A DNA stretch of 64,000 nucleotides from Saccharicrinis sp050589685 (GCF_050589685.1 NZ_JBNGOS010000025.1:40325-104324), one strand, 5' to 3'; positions 26,636-35,076 are shown, counted from the stretch's first letter. Made by a program: numbers and translations. The notes: generated from the sequence alone by a model not told the origin.

Positions 26636-28537
26636 TTAGTACGCTCTGGTATTACGTCCTTCCATAAAGTTGATAAACGAAGTGTTTACCACTTTGTTAC
26701 CACCGGGTGTTGGGTAGTTGCCGGTGAAATACCAATCGCCTTTGTCGTTTGGACAAGCCACATGAAGGTTTTCGATTGATTGGTAAACAATGCTTACCTC
26801 CGCATCGATATCCTGAGGTTTAAGCATCACCGCAATCTTGTCCGAAACTTCCTGTGCGGTAAAAGGTTTATATATTTCCCTAACGTAGTTAACTATTTCT
26901 TCTTTTGGCAAATTTTGTTGCTCCTTACATTTCTTATACACATCATCAATAATATTCTTCATGCCTCGGTCCTTTAGTAATTCGATGGCAGCACGGAATG
27001 CACAGAAATCACCAAGTTTTGCCATGTCTATACCATAACAGTCAGGATATCTGATTTGAGGTGCGGAAGATACAATGATTATTTTCTTCGGGTGCAGCCT
27101 GTCTAATATTTTAAGGATGCTCTTTTTAAGTGTAGTTCCCCTAACAATAGAATCATCGATTACCACCAATGTGTCCTCTTGGTTTTTGACTACTCCATAA
27201 GTAACGTCGTATACGTGAGCAACCAAATCATCGCGGCTTTCGTCATCGGCGATAAAGGTTCTCATTTTAACGTCCTTGATGGCCATTTTCTCGACTCTTG
27301 GCTCCACCTTCATTATTTTTTCCAACTTTTCGTCGGTAATGTCGGCACCCAGATTCTTTATTTGTTCAATTTTTATTTTGTCCAGCTCGTCGCCAACACC
27401 TTCAACCATGCCATAAAAGGCTGTTTCGGCAGTATTGGGAATATAGGAGAAAACGGTTTTTTCAATATCGTAATCCACCATTTTCAGCAAGGTAGGAGCT
27501 AGCAATTTGCCTAACATCTTTCTTTCCTGGTAAATATATTTATCACTGCCACGCGAAAAATATATTCTTTCAAACGAACACGATCTGCGTTCCTGGGGTA
27601 CTCTAACCAGTTCTTCCGATACCTCACCGTTCTTTTTTACCACAAGCGCATGTCCAGGCTTTAATTCCTGCACGTCGCGAATGGCTACGTTCATGGCGGT
27701 TTGAATTACTGCCCTTTCCGATGCCACCACAACCACTTCGTCATCCATGTAATAGGATGCAGGGCGAATGCCCCATGGATCGCGCGCCACAAAAGCATCG
27801 CCATGCCCAAACATACCAGCTATTACATAACCTCCGTCCCATCTGCGGCTCGATCGTTCGAGGATTTTTCTGACATCAAGGTCTGCCTCGATTTTATGGG
27901 AGATATCACGGTTTGTAAATCCTTCGTTTTTGTATTGTCGGAATAAAAATTGGTTTTCTTCGTCTAAAAAATGACCCACATTTTCTAACATGGTTACCGT
28001 GTCCGTGAAATCTTTCGGGTGCTGTCCCAGGTCTTCCAGGTTCTTAAAAATCTCATCAACATTGGTCAGGTTAAAGTTTCCGGCCAAAACTAAATTCCTC
28101 GATCGCCAGTTGTTTTCGCGCATCACCGGGTGCACGTAATCAATACTGCTTCTACCAAAAGTTCCATAGCGCAAGTGCCCAAGGTATAGTTCGCCACAGA
28201 ATGGCATGTTTTTTTTAGCCCATTCCGGATCTTTCATCAATTCGGGAGTGCCTCCTTCAGCCTTGCCCATGGCATTGTTAATCCCCTTAAAAACATCCTG
28301 AATGGGGTTTTGCTTGTTGGAGCGTTTTCTCGACAAATATTTTGTTCCGGATTTTTGATCAAGTTTTAAGCTTACCACACCTGCTCCATCCTGCCCTCTG
28401 TTGTGTTGTTTTTCCATCAACAAATAGAGCTTATGGAGTCCATACATCCAAGTCCCGTACTTCTCTTTGTAATACTCCAAAGGTTTGCGTAACCTGATCA
28501 GTACGAAACCACATTCATGCTTAATTTGATCGCTCAT
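26636..28537 (-). CDS. purF: Amidophosphoribosyltransferase-like protein, long Bacteroidota form
   Basis: This 633-residue protein combines an N-terminal glutamine amidotransferase class II domain with a phosphoribosyltransferase domain. Cys9 in HECGFV is the likely N-terminal nucleophile after propeptide removal. GHLRYGTFG, AGNFNLTN and DPWGIRPASY match glutaminase motifs. SFERIYFSRGSDKYIYQER and the PRPP loop VVIDDSIVRGTT match the transferase half, followed by SSAPQIRYPDCYGID. Typical PurF is about 470-510 residues, and this one carries roughly 120 extra residues as insertions in both halves. It would make 5-phosphoribosylamine for purine synthesis. No other purine genes are near, and whether a standard-length PurF exists elsewhere in the genome cannot be seen. 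A promoter and a terminator frame the gene, so it is monocistronic. Confidence 0.88.
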   Translation of the reverse strand: MSDQIKHECGFVLIRLRKPLEYYKEKYGTWMYGLHKLYLLMEKQHNRGQDGAGVVSLKLDQKSGTKYLSRKRSNKQNPIQDVFKGINNAMGKAEGGTPELMKDPEWAKKNMPFCGELYLGHLRYGTFGRSSIDYVHPVMRENNWRSRNLVLAGNFNLTNVDEIFKNLEDLGQHPKDFTDTVTMLENVGHFLDEENQFLFRQYKNEGFTNRDISHKIEADLDVRKILERSSRRWDGGYVIAGMFGHGDAFVARDPWGIRPASYYMDDEVVVVASERAVIQTAMNVAIRDVQELKPGHALVVKKNGEVSEELVRVPQERRSCSFERIYFSRGSDKYIYQERKMLGKLLAPTLLKMVDYDIEKTVFSYIPNTAETAFYGMVEGVGDELDKIKIEQIKNLGADITDEKLEKIMKVEPRVEKMAIKDVKMRTFIADDESRDDLVAHVYDVTYGVVKNQEDTLVVIDDSIVRGTTLKKSILKILDRLHPKKIIIVSSAPQIRYPDCYGIDMAKLGDFCAFRAAIELLKDRGMKNIIDDVYKKCKEQQNLPKEEIVNYVREIYKPFTAQEVSDKIAVMLKPQDIDAEVSIVYQSIENLHVACPNDKGDWYFTGNYPTPGGNKVVNTSFINFMEGRNTRAY

Positions 28538-28572
28538 AACATTAAGAGAATAACTATATTTTTAAGAAAGCG

Positions 28573-28606
28573 CAAATTTATTTTTTTTTTTCGGCATACC
28601 CAACAA
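28573..28606 (-). promoter_or_regulatory. Promoter of the purF-like gene
   Basis: On the minus strand TAAATTTG (plus-strand 28573-28580) fits the TAnnTTTG box. A TTGTTG stretch (28601-28606) lies 20 bases upstream as the -33 element. The spacer contains an 11-base A/T run. The predicted start site is about 30 bases before the ATG at 28537. Confidence 0.5.
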
Positions 28607-28689
28607 CATGGGGTCTTTAATAAACGTTAACCTTTTTTTAATTTCAACTACTAAATTAGTATATGTAGATTTGGATAATTGAAGTCGGA

Positions 28690-28718
28690 ATTAAAAATGC
28701 CCTCAGCCGAGAGCATTT
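28690..28718 (-). terminator. Intrinsic terminator after the SPOR-domain gene
   Basis: AAATGC (28695-28700) and GCATTT (28713-28718) pair, extended by CTC/GAG inside. On the minus strand a short T-run follows. It sits immediately after the SPOR gene stop codon (28720-28722). Confidence 0.65.
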
Positions 28719-28719
28719 A

Positions 28720-29175
28720 TCATTTTAAATTTTCAACCATTACATCGTTTACCGGAACGGGGTAGCAACTAGGGAACTCCTTTTTAAGTTCCCTATACAG
28801 CGCCAAAGCTTCGTTTTTGCTTCTGAAATCGCCTACCTGAACCCTCCAGAACGGAGCCTCGTACATAATGTATGGCTTTTCTTCGGGAAACAAGGATAAG
28901 AGTTTACCTTTAATTTGCGTAGCTTCTCTTTTTGCATTTTTGTTAGAGCCCAGATACAATTGAATCCGAAAACCATCGATACCTCTGGTTCTTTTATTGG
29001 CATCGATATGGATGCCAATTAAATCTTCTATCCCAGGCTCCTGAAAAACCATCAGGCTTCCGGAATCTTCCTGTACTTCGCAAATATTCTTAAAAAATTG
29101 AGTGCCTGTTTTTTCCTGTGATTTCAGGTTCATACAAAACAAACAAATAATAAATGCAATTGTTATCTTGAGCAT
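28720..29175 (-). CDS. Exported SPOR-domain protein
   Basis: This 151-residue protein has a signal peptide (MLKITIAFIICLFCMNLKSQ) and a C-terminal SPOR domain at about residues 70-145. The two characteristic repeats are GFRIQLYLGSNKNAKREA and FWRVQVGDFRSKNEALALYREL. SPOR domains bind denuded peptidoglycan at division sites. The segment between (residues 21-68) is unassigned and acidic. It follows the universal stress protein gene by 8 bp on the same strand, so they form a short operon ending at the terminator downstream. Confidence 0.85.
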   Translation of the reverse strand: MLKITIAFIICLFCMNLKSQEKTGTQFFKNICEVQEDSGSLMVFQEPGIEDLIGIHIDANKRTRGIDGFRIQLYLGSNKNAKREATQIKGKLLSLFPEEKPYIMYEAPFWRVQVGDFRSKNEALALYRELKKEFPSCYPVPVNDVMVENLK

Positions 29176-29183
29176 ATTTAATA

Positions 29184-30044
29184 TTAATAGTTTGAGCTCA
29201 AAGATAACATTTCTTTTGTTGGAACAGCAAGTACCGGACAGTCGGATTCGTTAATAAGTTGATTGACAAAAGGTTTTATTATATTTTCGAAAGGTGTGCC
29301 AGAGTGGTGTATGCCAGTGGCCAAAACATCGGCATCTATTTCATTGGCATAATTCAATAAGGCTTCAGCCCTGTTGCCTTTGGTTATCAATTTTGATTCT
29401 ACCTTGAGATCTGTGTTTTTTTCGATATATTTTAAGGTTTGCTTAACAAAAGCTTTAACTCGGCTATTGGCCAAACTATACCCTTTTTCCTTTACTCCGA
29501 CAATATAAATTTTAGCATCGAACAAATTGGCCATTCCTAATACGGCAGGCACTTTTTGCCTACTGGACTTACGGTTGCTGATAGGAAGGACAATTTTATT
29601 GATACCACGCCATTTACGTTCCGGTCGAATGGCCAAAACAGGAACTTCAGAGGCGCTAACCAATCGGTATGCGTTGCTGCCAATGTATTTGTCTTCGAAT
29701 CCGGAGGCGCCATGTGTACCCATCACTATTAAAGTGGTATCGTCGTATTTGGCCTGGTTGGATACTTCTTTAAAAACGTTCCCTTCTCTAACCTTATAGT
29801 CAAAACTTCCTCCCGGAACGAGATAACCGGACTTGTATTTGGCTACAATTTCATTTAGCCAACCTTCCAGGTCCTCGGTAATTAAAGAGCCCATGTTTTT
29901 TTGTAGATATTTTTGCGACAGTTTTCGGGTTCTGACATGAACAATGCGCAATTCTGCATCCAGTTTGTTTGCAATTTGTATTCCGTAATTCAACGCATTG
30001 AAAGCATTTTCGGAAAAATCAATGGGGACTAATATTCGCTTCAT
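29184..30044 (-). CDS. Tandem-domain universal stress protein
   Basis: This 286-residue protein holds two Usp folds. The first (residues 1-145) begins MKRILVPIDFSENAFNAL and has the nucleotide-binding pattern MGTHGASGFEDKYIGSNAYRLV, close to G-2x-G-9x-G-S/T. The second (about 150-278) begins INKIVLPIS and ends DCPVLAVPT, with a degenerate motif (TGIHHSGTPFENII). ATP binding is therefore likely only in the first half. Such proteins accumulate in stress or stationary phase. It is upstream of the SPOR gene with an 8-bp gap. Its upstream region has a palindromic GTTTTGTCAAAAC at about 30053. Confidence 0.88.
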   Translation of the reverse strand: MKRILVPIDFSENAFNALNYGIQIANKLDAELRIVHVRTRKLSQKYLQKNMGSLITEDLEGWLNEIVAKYKSGYLVPGGSFDYKVREGNVFKEVSNQAKYDDTTLIVMGTHGASGFEDKYIGSNAYRLVSASEVPVLAIRPERKWRGINKIVLPISNRKSSRQKVPAVLGMANLFDAKIYIVGVKEKGYSLANSRVKAFVKQTLKYIEKNTDLKVESKLITKGNRAEALLNYANEIDADVLATGIHHSGTPFENIIKPFVNQLINESDCPVLAVPTKEMLSLSSNY

Positions 30045-30171
30045 ACAGATTTTGTTTTGTCAAAACACAACTTAGGTTTGTCTTTTATATGTTAGTACAC
30101 AATTTACATAAAACTAATGTGTTAACCCGCAAAATTCATATGTTTTATGGAATATGAAAGTTCTTCGGGTT

Positions 30172-30310
30172 AATCCTTCGGTCGCCATGCACCTACGCTG
30201 AAGCTTCGAGCCCAAGCGTAAGGCTTACCGCAGGCGATGCCCAAATTTGATTGCCTCCGAAATGAATACGGAACGATCTGTTCCGAAGGATTTTGGGCGG
30301 TAGTCCCCAA
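30172..30310. repeat. Palindromic repeat element with CCGAAGGATT core (family B, copy 1)
   Basis: AATCCTTCGG (30172-30181) and CCGAAGGATT (30283-30292) form a perfect 10-bp inverted repeat. Inside is a second hairpin CGGAAC/GTTCCG (about 30269-30285). The right end continues TTGGGCGGTAGTCCCC, similar to copy 2 at 36425-36450 (CCGAAGGATTTCGGGAGGTAG). It lies in the 850-bp gene-free stretch upstream of the universal stress protein gene. Confidence 0.65.
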
Positions 30311-30566
30311 TTCAATTCAGGAAGGTCAATTTTGGGTTGTCAAAATATTTGTGACGCTTAATCGCTGCCGTAAGCAGTAATCATTCGTGAATAATTAGGT
30401 TTAATACGTAAATTCGCTGAAATAGTTATACTCTTCAATATATGTTTATGTGCAGCAAGCAAGAGTGTATTGATATTTAGGCAGTTGGGTGGTGCATTTG
30501 TGTGAAAAAATAGAGGACAGAATTTGCTCTGTTAATTGGAACGTTTGGTTTGTGCAGAGAAGAAAA

Positions 30567-30892
30567 TACCGAGAAATGCCTGAATCACAACAATTTCAAA
30601 CATCCTCGGTATCAATCAACACAACACATTTTTAGTGCTTTTAATGGCTTCTGCCAAATAGGCATAGCATTTATATCTTATTTGAAAAAACACCGAGAGT
30701 TACTTTTTTTGGGGACAAATCCAATGGCAACCCCCGGCATCAATCAACACAACACATATTTTAATTCCCGCTAAGGTAATGTTTATTAACCAACGTACAA
30801 AATACAAATATATTGTTGTTGAAAAGTATACCGGGAGTTACTCAAGTTTGGGGACAAGAAATGTAACTCCCGGCATTGATCAACACAACACA
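30567..30892 (+). repeat. Array of three hairpin units, each followed by ATCAATCAACACAACACA
   Basis: An 18-base motif ATCAATCAACACAACACA occurs at 30611-30628 and 30739-30756, and with ATTGAT at 30875-30892. Unit spacing is 128 and 136 bp. Each is directly preceded by a hairpin: TACCGAG/CTCGGTA (30567-30611), a degenerate CCGAGAGTTAC stem (30693-30737) and a perfect 11-bp CCGGGAGTTAC/GTAACTCCCGG stem (30831-30873). TTGGGGACAA is conserved in the loops of units 2 and 3. The last motif ends 4 bases before the stop of the STAS gene, which is on the other strand. No coding frame is credible here. Confidence 0.75.
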
Positions 30893-30896
30893 ATCT

Positions 30897-31241
30897 TTAA
30901 GCCATTAATAGTTCCTGTGAAAATGGCTTAGGTTCATCACAAAAGAAGAATAAATGATCAACTTTTGCCAACCTTAATGCTTTATATACTTGTGCCTTCA
31001 CATTAAAAAGACTTACTTGGCCCCGATTCATTTTTGAGAGCCGCTGTCCTGCTATTAGGGCATCTATTGTTTCTTTGTCTATTTCTTTAACCTCGTTAAA
31101 ATCAACAATGATGTTCGAAAAAGGAAAAGTCAGTTTGGAAATTAGTTCGTTTTTGAACATGATTGAATTCTCTTGATTCAGTCGGGTGCTTTTTTCAAAT
31201 GATACCAAAATGGTATTGCTGTATGTTTTTATTTTAATCAT
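30897..31241 (-). CDS. STAS-domain protein (anti-sigma-factor-antagonist-like)
   Basis: ATG 31241 was chosen. The frame extends nine codons further upstream, but MIKIKTYSNTILVSFE is the natural STAS start. The 114-residue protein has the fold pattern NIIVDFNEVKEIDKETIDALIAGQRLSKMNRGQVSLFNVKAQVYKALRLAKVDHLF. In classical SpoIIAA-type proteins the loop reads D-S-S-G with a phosphorylated Ser. Here it is D-K-E-T, so regulation by serine phosphorylation is doubtful unless the Thr serves. No partner kinase or anti-sigma factor is adjacent. It stands alone, converging on the hairpin array. Confidence 0.75.
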   Translation of the reverse strand: MIKIKTYSNTILVSFEKSTRLNQENSIMFKNELISKLTFPFSNIIVDFNEVKEIDKETIDALIAGQRLSKMNRGQVSLFNVKAQVYKALRLAKVDHLFFFCDEPKPFSQELLMA

Positions 31242-31593
31242 AACTTGCGTGTTTGTGTCTGAACCCACTGTTTCAATCTGTGTGCCAAAAAAATATAAGC
31301 GCTGATAATCAGATAGATAAAATTATGCCCAAATCAATATGTATTATATTATGGAAAAAAGTCCATAAAATGGAATTTGTAGGTGGTGATTTTTGTGATT
31401 TATATTTTTTTCGATGATCTCCGCAAAGAGATAGGAGACTTGTGTAAGAAGTAATGTGGTAAACGATTTTATTTGAATACGATACGAAAAGGAGTATTCT
31501 TTCTTGCCGCAATGCTCCAGGACTGCCCGATCCTCGGAATTGCGGCAGATCATCTTAAATTTTACAATCAAAGAACTAAAAAGTAGCTGATAG
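31242..31593. other. 350-bp intergenic stretch between the STAS and acyltransferase genes
   Basis: The region is AT-rich and divergent between the STAS gene and the acyltransferase gene. Open frames here have no recognisable composition or homology. Apart from the acyltransferase promoter at its right end I see nothing definite in it. Confidence 0.5.
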
Positions 31594-31624
31594 TTTCTTT
31601 TCTTTGACGATTGTAATACTTTTG
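31594..31624 (+). promoter_or_regulatory. Promoter of the acyltransferase gene
   Basis: TTTC at 31594-31597 and TACTTTTG at 31617-31624, separated by 19 bases, fit the Bacteroidota TTTG-N19-TAnnTTTG pattern with one mismatch in the first box. The start codon is 26 bases downstream of the -7 box. Confidence 0.5.
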
Positions 31625-31650
31625 CAAAGAACTTATTTATACAACCAAAT

Positions 31651-32784
31651 ATGGCAACGGATCAAGAATTCAACGAATTACGTCCATATCGCGACAATGA
31701 AATACATCAGGTTTTTGAGCAGTTATTAAAAGAGGAGTCTTTTATTGAATTGTTAAAATACTTGTTTCCACAAGTTCCGATAAAGGATTTCGTTAACCAA
31801 CTTTTATCAATTACCACAATAAAAGAATTTCAAATAGGAGTAGTTTACCCTTATATAAAGGAGATAATTAGAAACACAACGAAGGGAGTGACTGCCGAGG
31901 GGCTCGATAATTTAGATCCGAATAAGAGTTATATCTTTATTTCTAATCATAGAGATATAGTGCTGGATTCAGCTTTTTTAAATATTCTTTTGCACGAGCA
32001 TGGCCACGAAACTTCGGAAATAGCTATTGGCGATAATTTGCTCATTTATCCCTGGATTACACAGTTGGTAAAATTGAATAAATCATTTGTGGTTCGTCGT
32101 AATTTGCCGGCCAGACAGATGTTGCAGAGTTCAATTTTAATGTCAAAGTACATTAGGTATAACATAACAGAACGTAATCAAAGTGTGTGGATTGCCCAAC
32201 GGGAAGGGCGTTCGAAAGACGGTGACGACCGCACGCAAACTAGCCTTCTGAAAATGATAAATATGAGTGGCGACGGTGATTTTGAGCGGAGTTTTAAAGA
32301 GGTGCAGATTGTCCCGCTTGCTATTTCCTACGAATATGATCCTTGCGATTATCTTAAGGCGCATGAGTTTTTGATGAAAAGCAATAATCCTGAATACACA
32401 AAAACGCAAGCCGACGATCTAAATCATATGGCTTCGGGAATTCAAGGGCGTAAAGGTCGGGTTCATTTTAAAGCTGGAGTTCCGCTGGATAAGGAACTGG
32501 ACGGTTTGAATGAATTGGATAAAAACGAGCAGTTGAATAAGCTGGCCGAGATAATTGACGACCATATACATAATAATTACAAACTGTGGCCTGGTAATTT
32601 TATTGCCGCAGATGCAATAGAAGGTAACAGGAATTATGCGCATAAGTATACCGACGAAGATGTGAGAGTATTCAATGATTATATTAATGAACACATCTCA
32701 AGGTTGGATGCCGATAAGGAATTTATACACAGTAGCTTGATGGAAATGTATGCCAATCCAGTAAAGAACTTTTATAAGGAATAA
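31651..32784 (+). CDS. Glycerolipid acyltransferase (PlsC/PlsB-like)
   Basis: This 377-residue protein has the acyltransferase block I as SNHRDIVLDSAFLN (about residue 93), where the usual H-X4-D is H-R-D-I-V-L-D, one residue longer to the second Asp. Further blocks are KSFVVRRNLPARQM, WIAQREGRSKDGDD (block III, with EGR) and VQIVPLAISYEYDP (block IV). The N-terminal 80 residues are helical and unassigned. Family knowledge: these enzymes acylate glycerol phosphate or lysophosphatidate at the membrane. The spaced HX5D motif is certain from the sequence, and its effect is not known. The gene is preceded by a good promoter and stands alone. Confidence 0.8.
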   Translation: MATDQEFNELRPYRDNEIHQVFEQLLKEESFIELLKYLFPQVPIKDFVNQLLSITTIKEFQIGVVYPYIKEIIRNTTKGVTAEGLDNLDPNKSYIFISNHRDIVLDSAFLNILLHEHGHETSEIAIGDNLLIYPWITQLVKLNKSFVVRRNLPARQMLQSSILMSKYIRYNITERNQSVWIAQREGRSKDGDDRTQTSLLKMINMSGDGDFERSFKEVQIVPLAISYEYDPCDYLKAHEFLMKSNNPEYTKTQADDLNHMASGIQGRKGRVHFKAGVPLDKELDGLNELDKNEQLNKLAEIIDDHIHNNYKLWPGNFIAADAIEGNRNYAHKYTDEDVRVFNDYINEHISRLDADKEFIHSSLMEMYANPVKNFYKE

Positions 32785-32886
32785 AGGTGTCATTTGCTTG
32801 TAGGCCAATGGCTGATGAAAGATGAAATAGTTGAACCGGGAACTGTTGTTGGGGATTTGAAGGGTTCCTTAATATCGGCAGGCCGG

Positions 32887-33061
32887 TTTAACCCGGATTA
32901 TGTATTGGAGGTTCGTCATGAGCATTGCAAGTGCAATAAAACAAGGCATTACTGAAACGAGGCATAGCATCGTTCTGGTGAGTTGAAGTGATGCAACAAA
33001 GTGTCTTGTTTAAAGTAATTTCAATGTGTAATAGAAATTCTAATGCATATTGCGGGTTTAA
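32887..33061. repeat. MITE-like element with 23-bp imperfect terminal inverted repeats (family C, copy 1)
   Basis: The left end (32887-32909, starting TTTAACCCGGATTATG) and the reverse complement of the right end (33039-33061, starting TTAAACCCGCAATATG) match at 18 of 23 positions. The 175-bp element carries no gene. Related ends occur at 41078-41097 (left-type) and 44948-44970 (right-type). The interior near the right end resembles 45000-45040. It fills most of the gap between the acyltransferase gene and the aspS terminator. Confidence 0.7.
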
Positions 33062-33099
33062 ATAAATTCTGATGACAATTTTAGGAGTATATGATATAC

Positions 33100-33130
33100 A
33101 AAGAGGGTTTCGATTTTCGAAACCCTCTTT
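33100..33130. terminator. Bidirectional terminator hairpin after aspS
   Basis: AAAGAGGGTTTCG (33100-33112) and CGAAACCCTCTTT (33118-33130) form a perfect 13-bp stem with a 5-base loop. On either strand the hairpin ends in three to four T residues. It ends aspS transcripts on the minus strand and could also stop plus-strand readthrough. Confidence 0.8.
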
Positions 33131-33192
33131 TGTATTATATTGATAGACAATAGCTTTTCGTACATTCCAAAAAATGGAAAGGAGGAATGTGG

Positions 33193-34950
33193 TTATTGTT
33201 TTATTTCTTTCATCTTAATGCTTAGCTCGTCCAGTTGTGCTTCGGTTACCGGAGATGGTGAATCGATCATCACATCACGTCCCGAGTTGTTTTTAGGGAA
33301 TGCAATTACGTCGCGGATAGAATCAATACCGGCAAACAAGGATACCAATCTGTCAAAACCGAATGCAACGCCGCCGTGAGGAGGGGCACCGTATTTAAAC
33401 GCGTTCATCAGGAATCCGAACTGGCCCTCCGCTTCTTCTTCCGTAAATCCGAGTAACTGAAACATTTTATGCTGAAGTTCATCGTTATGAATCCTGATAG
33501 AGCCACCGCCAATCTCTACGCCGTTAATCACCAGGTCGTAAGCATTAGCCCTAACCCTGCCCGGATCGGAGTCTAATAGAGCCAGATCTTCTATTTTAGG
33601 CGAAGTAAAAGGATGGTGCATGGCATGGTATCTTTCGGTCTCCTTGTCCCATTCCAGCAAAGGAAAGTCAACAACCCAAAGTGGGGCAAATTTATTTTTA
33701 TCTCTAAGGCCTAGGCGTTTTCCCATCTCCAAACGAAGTTCGCATAGCGCACTCTGAGTCCTGGCTTTTGGGCCAGCCAAAATCAAAAGCAAATCTCCAG
33801 GCTTCGCTCCGTATGCTTCTGCCCATTTTGTCAGTGCAGTTTCGTCGAAGAATTTGTCAACGGATGATTTAAATGAACCGTCGGTATTGTATTTCACATA
33901 AACCAAGCCTTGCGCACCAATTTGTGGTTTGCGAACAAAGTCGGTTAGTTTATCTAATTCTTTACGGCTATATCCGGCGCAGCCTTGGGCACATATTCCG
34001 CCCACGTATTCCGCATCTTCAAAAACCTTAAATCCGCAATTGGCTACCATGTCCTTCATTTCCACAAATTTCATTTCAAAGCGGATGTCTGGTTTGTCGG
34101 AGCCATAGTTTTTAATCGCTTCCTCAAAAGGCATCTGAGGGAACTCAAAATCGAAGTCTACGTTCTTGATAACCTTAAAAAGATGTTTGGTCATTCCTTC
34201 GAATGTTTCAAGGACATCCTGTTGCTCAACAAAAGCCATCTCGCAGTCTATTTGCGTGAACTCGGGCTGGCGGTCGGCTCTCAAATCTTCGTCGCGAAAA
34301 CACTTTACAATTTGGAAATATCTGTCGAAGCCGGCCACCATCAACAGTTGTTTGAAAACTTGTGGAGACTGTGGCAAAGCATAGAATTCGCCCTGGTTCA
34401 TTCGTGATGGGACAATAAAGTCACGCGCCCCTTCGGGAGTGGATTTAATCAAAACAGGAGTTTCTGTTTCGATAAAATTCTTTTGGTTTAAGTAGTTGCG
34501 AACCTCAAAACCTAACCTATGGCGTAACTCCAGATTTCTGCGAACAGGGTTACGACGTAAATCAAGGTAACGATATTTCATTCTTAACTCGTCGCCGCCG
34601 TCTGTTTCGTCTTCGATGGTGAACGGAGGAAGTTCCGACGGGTTCAGTAACTTTAGTTCGTCCACCAGTATTTCAATATCTCCGGTAGGAAGTTTATCGT
34701 TTTTATTGCTACGTTCTTCAACTTTACCCTTAACCTGAATCACATATTCGCGGCCAAGTTTACGTGCCTTCTCACTTAACTCTTTACTTGATTCAATATC
34801 CAGTACCAATTGGGTAATCCCGTACCTGTCTCTTAAATCGACAAAGGTCATTCCTCCCAAATTGCGGACCTTTTGCACCCATCCGCTCAACGTTACACTT
34901 TGGTTTACATCTGCAAGCCTGAGCTCACCACAAGTATGTGATCTGTACAT
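33193..34950 (-). CDS. aspS: Aspartyl-tRNA synthetase
   Basis: This 585-residue protein is a full-length bacterial AspRS. The N-terminal OB-fold anticodon-binding domain contains GWVQKVRNLGGMTFVDLRDRYG. The class II core has motif 2 (FRDEDLRADRQPEFTQID) and the motif 3 region (HGGVAFGFDRLVSLF), and the GAD insertion typical of the bacterial type lies between about residues 290 and 420. It charges tRNA-Asp with aspartate in the cytoplasm. It diverges from tadA with a 9-bp inverted repeat between the two and ends at a strong terminator. It looks intact. Confidence 0.97.
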   Translation of the reverse strand: MYRSHTCGELRLADVNQSVTLSGWVQKVRNLGGMTFVDLRDRYGITQLVLDIESSKELSEKARKLGREYVIQVKGKVEERSNKNDKLPTGDIEILVDELKLLNPSELPPFTIEDETDGGDELRMKYRYLDLRRNPVRRNLELRHRLGFEVRNYLNQKNFIETETPVLIKSTPEGARDFIVPSRMNQGEFYALPQSPQVFKQLLMVAGFDRYFQIVKCFRDEDLRADRQPEFTQIDCEMAFVEQQDVLETFEGMTKHLFKVIKNVDFDFEFPQMPFEEAIKNYGSDKPDIRFEMKFVEMKDMVANCGFKVFEDAEYVGGICAQGCAGYSRKELDKLTDFVRKPQIGAQGLVYVKYNTDGSFKSSVDKFFDETALTKWAEAYGAKPGDLLLILAGPKARTQSALCELRLEMGKRLGLRDKNKFAPLWVVDFPLLEWDKETERYHAMHHPFTSPKIEDLALLDSDPGRVRANAYDLVINGVEIGGGSIRIHNDELQHKMFQLLGFTEEEAEGQFGFLMNAFKYGAPPHGGVAFGFDRLVSLFAGIDSIRDVIAFPKNNSGRDVMIDSPSPVTEAQLDELSIKMKEIKQ

Positions 34951-35037
34951 TCTCTTATGCTATTAAAAGTTCAATGGATAAATGTGCTGTATCGATATTT
35001 TACTAATTTCGTTTCCATATCGGCAGCCTAACTTACT

Positions 35038-35076
35038 AACCTGAGTTCGATTAAAATTTTATGTTGCACTCAGGTT
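35038..35076. promoter_or_regulatory. Inverted repeat between divergent aspS and tadA
   Basis: AACCTGAGT (35038-35046) and ACTCAGGTT (35068-35076) form a perfect 9-bp inverted repeat with a 21-base spacer, midway between the divergent aspS and tadA genes. It could be an operator for a dimeric regulator or a leader hairpin. No T-run follows. Confidence 0.4.

Noticed and set aside
30550..30774. Short open frame of 74 codons
   Set aside because: It runs through the hairpin array and has no protein-like composition.
30567..30892. CRISPR array
   Set aside because: Only three degenerate units with 128-136 bp spacing and hairpins that differ, and no cas genes nearby.
30567..30892. Integron attC sites
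   Set aside because: No integrase, no gene cassettes and no conserved core-site sequence.
31344..31571. Short open frame on the minus strand upstream of the STAS gene
   Set aside because: No recognisable motif, improbable composition, and it lies in AT-rich promoter DNA.
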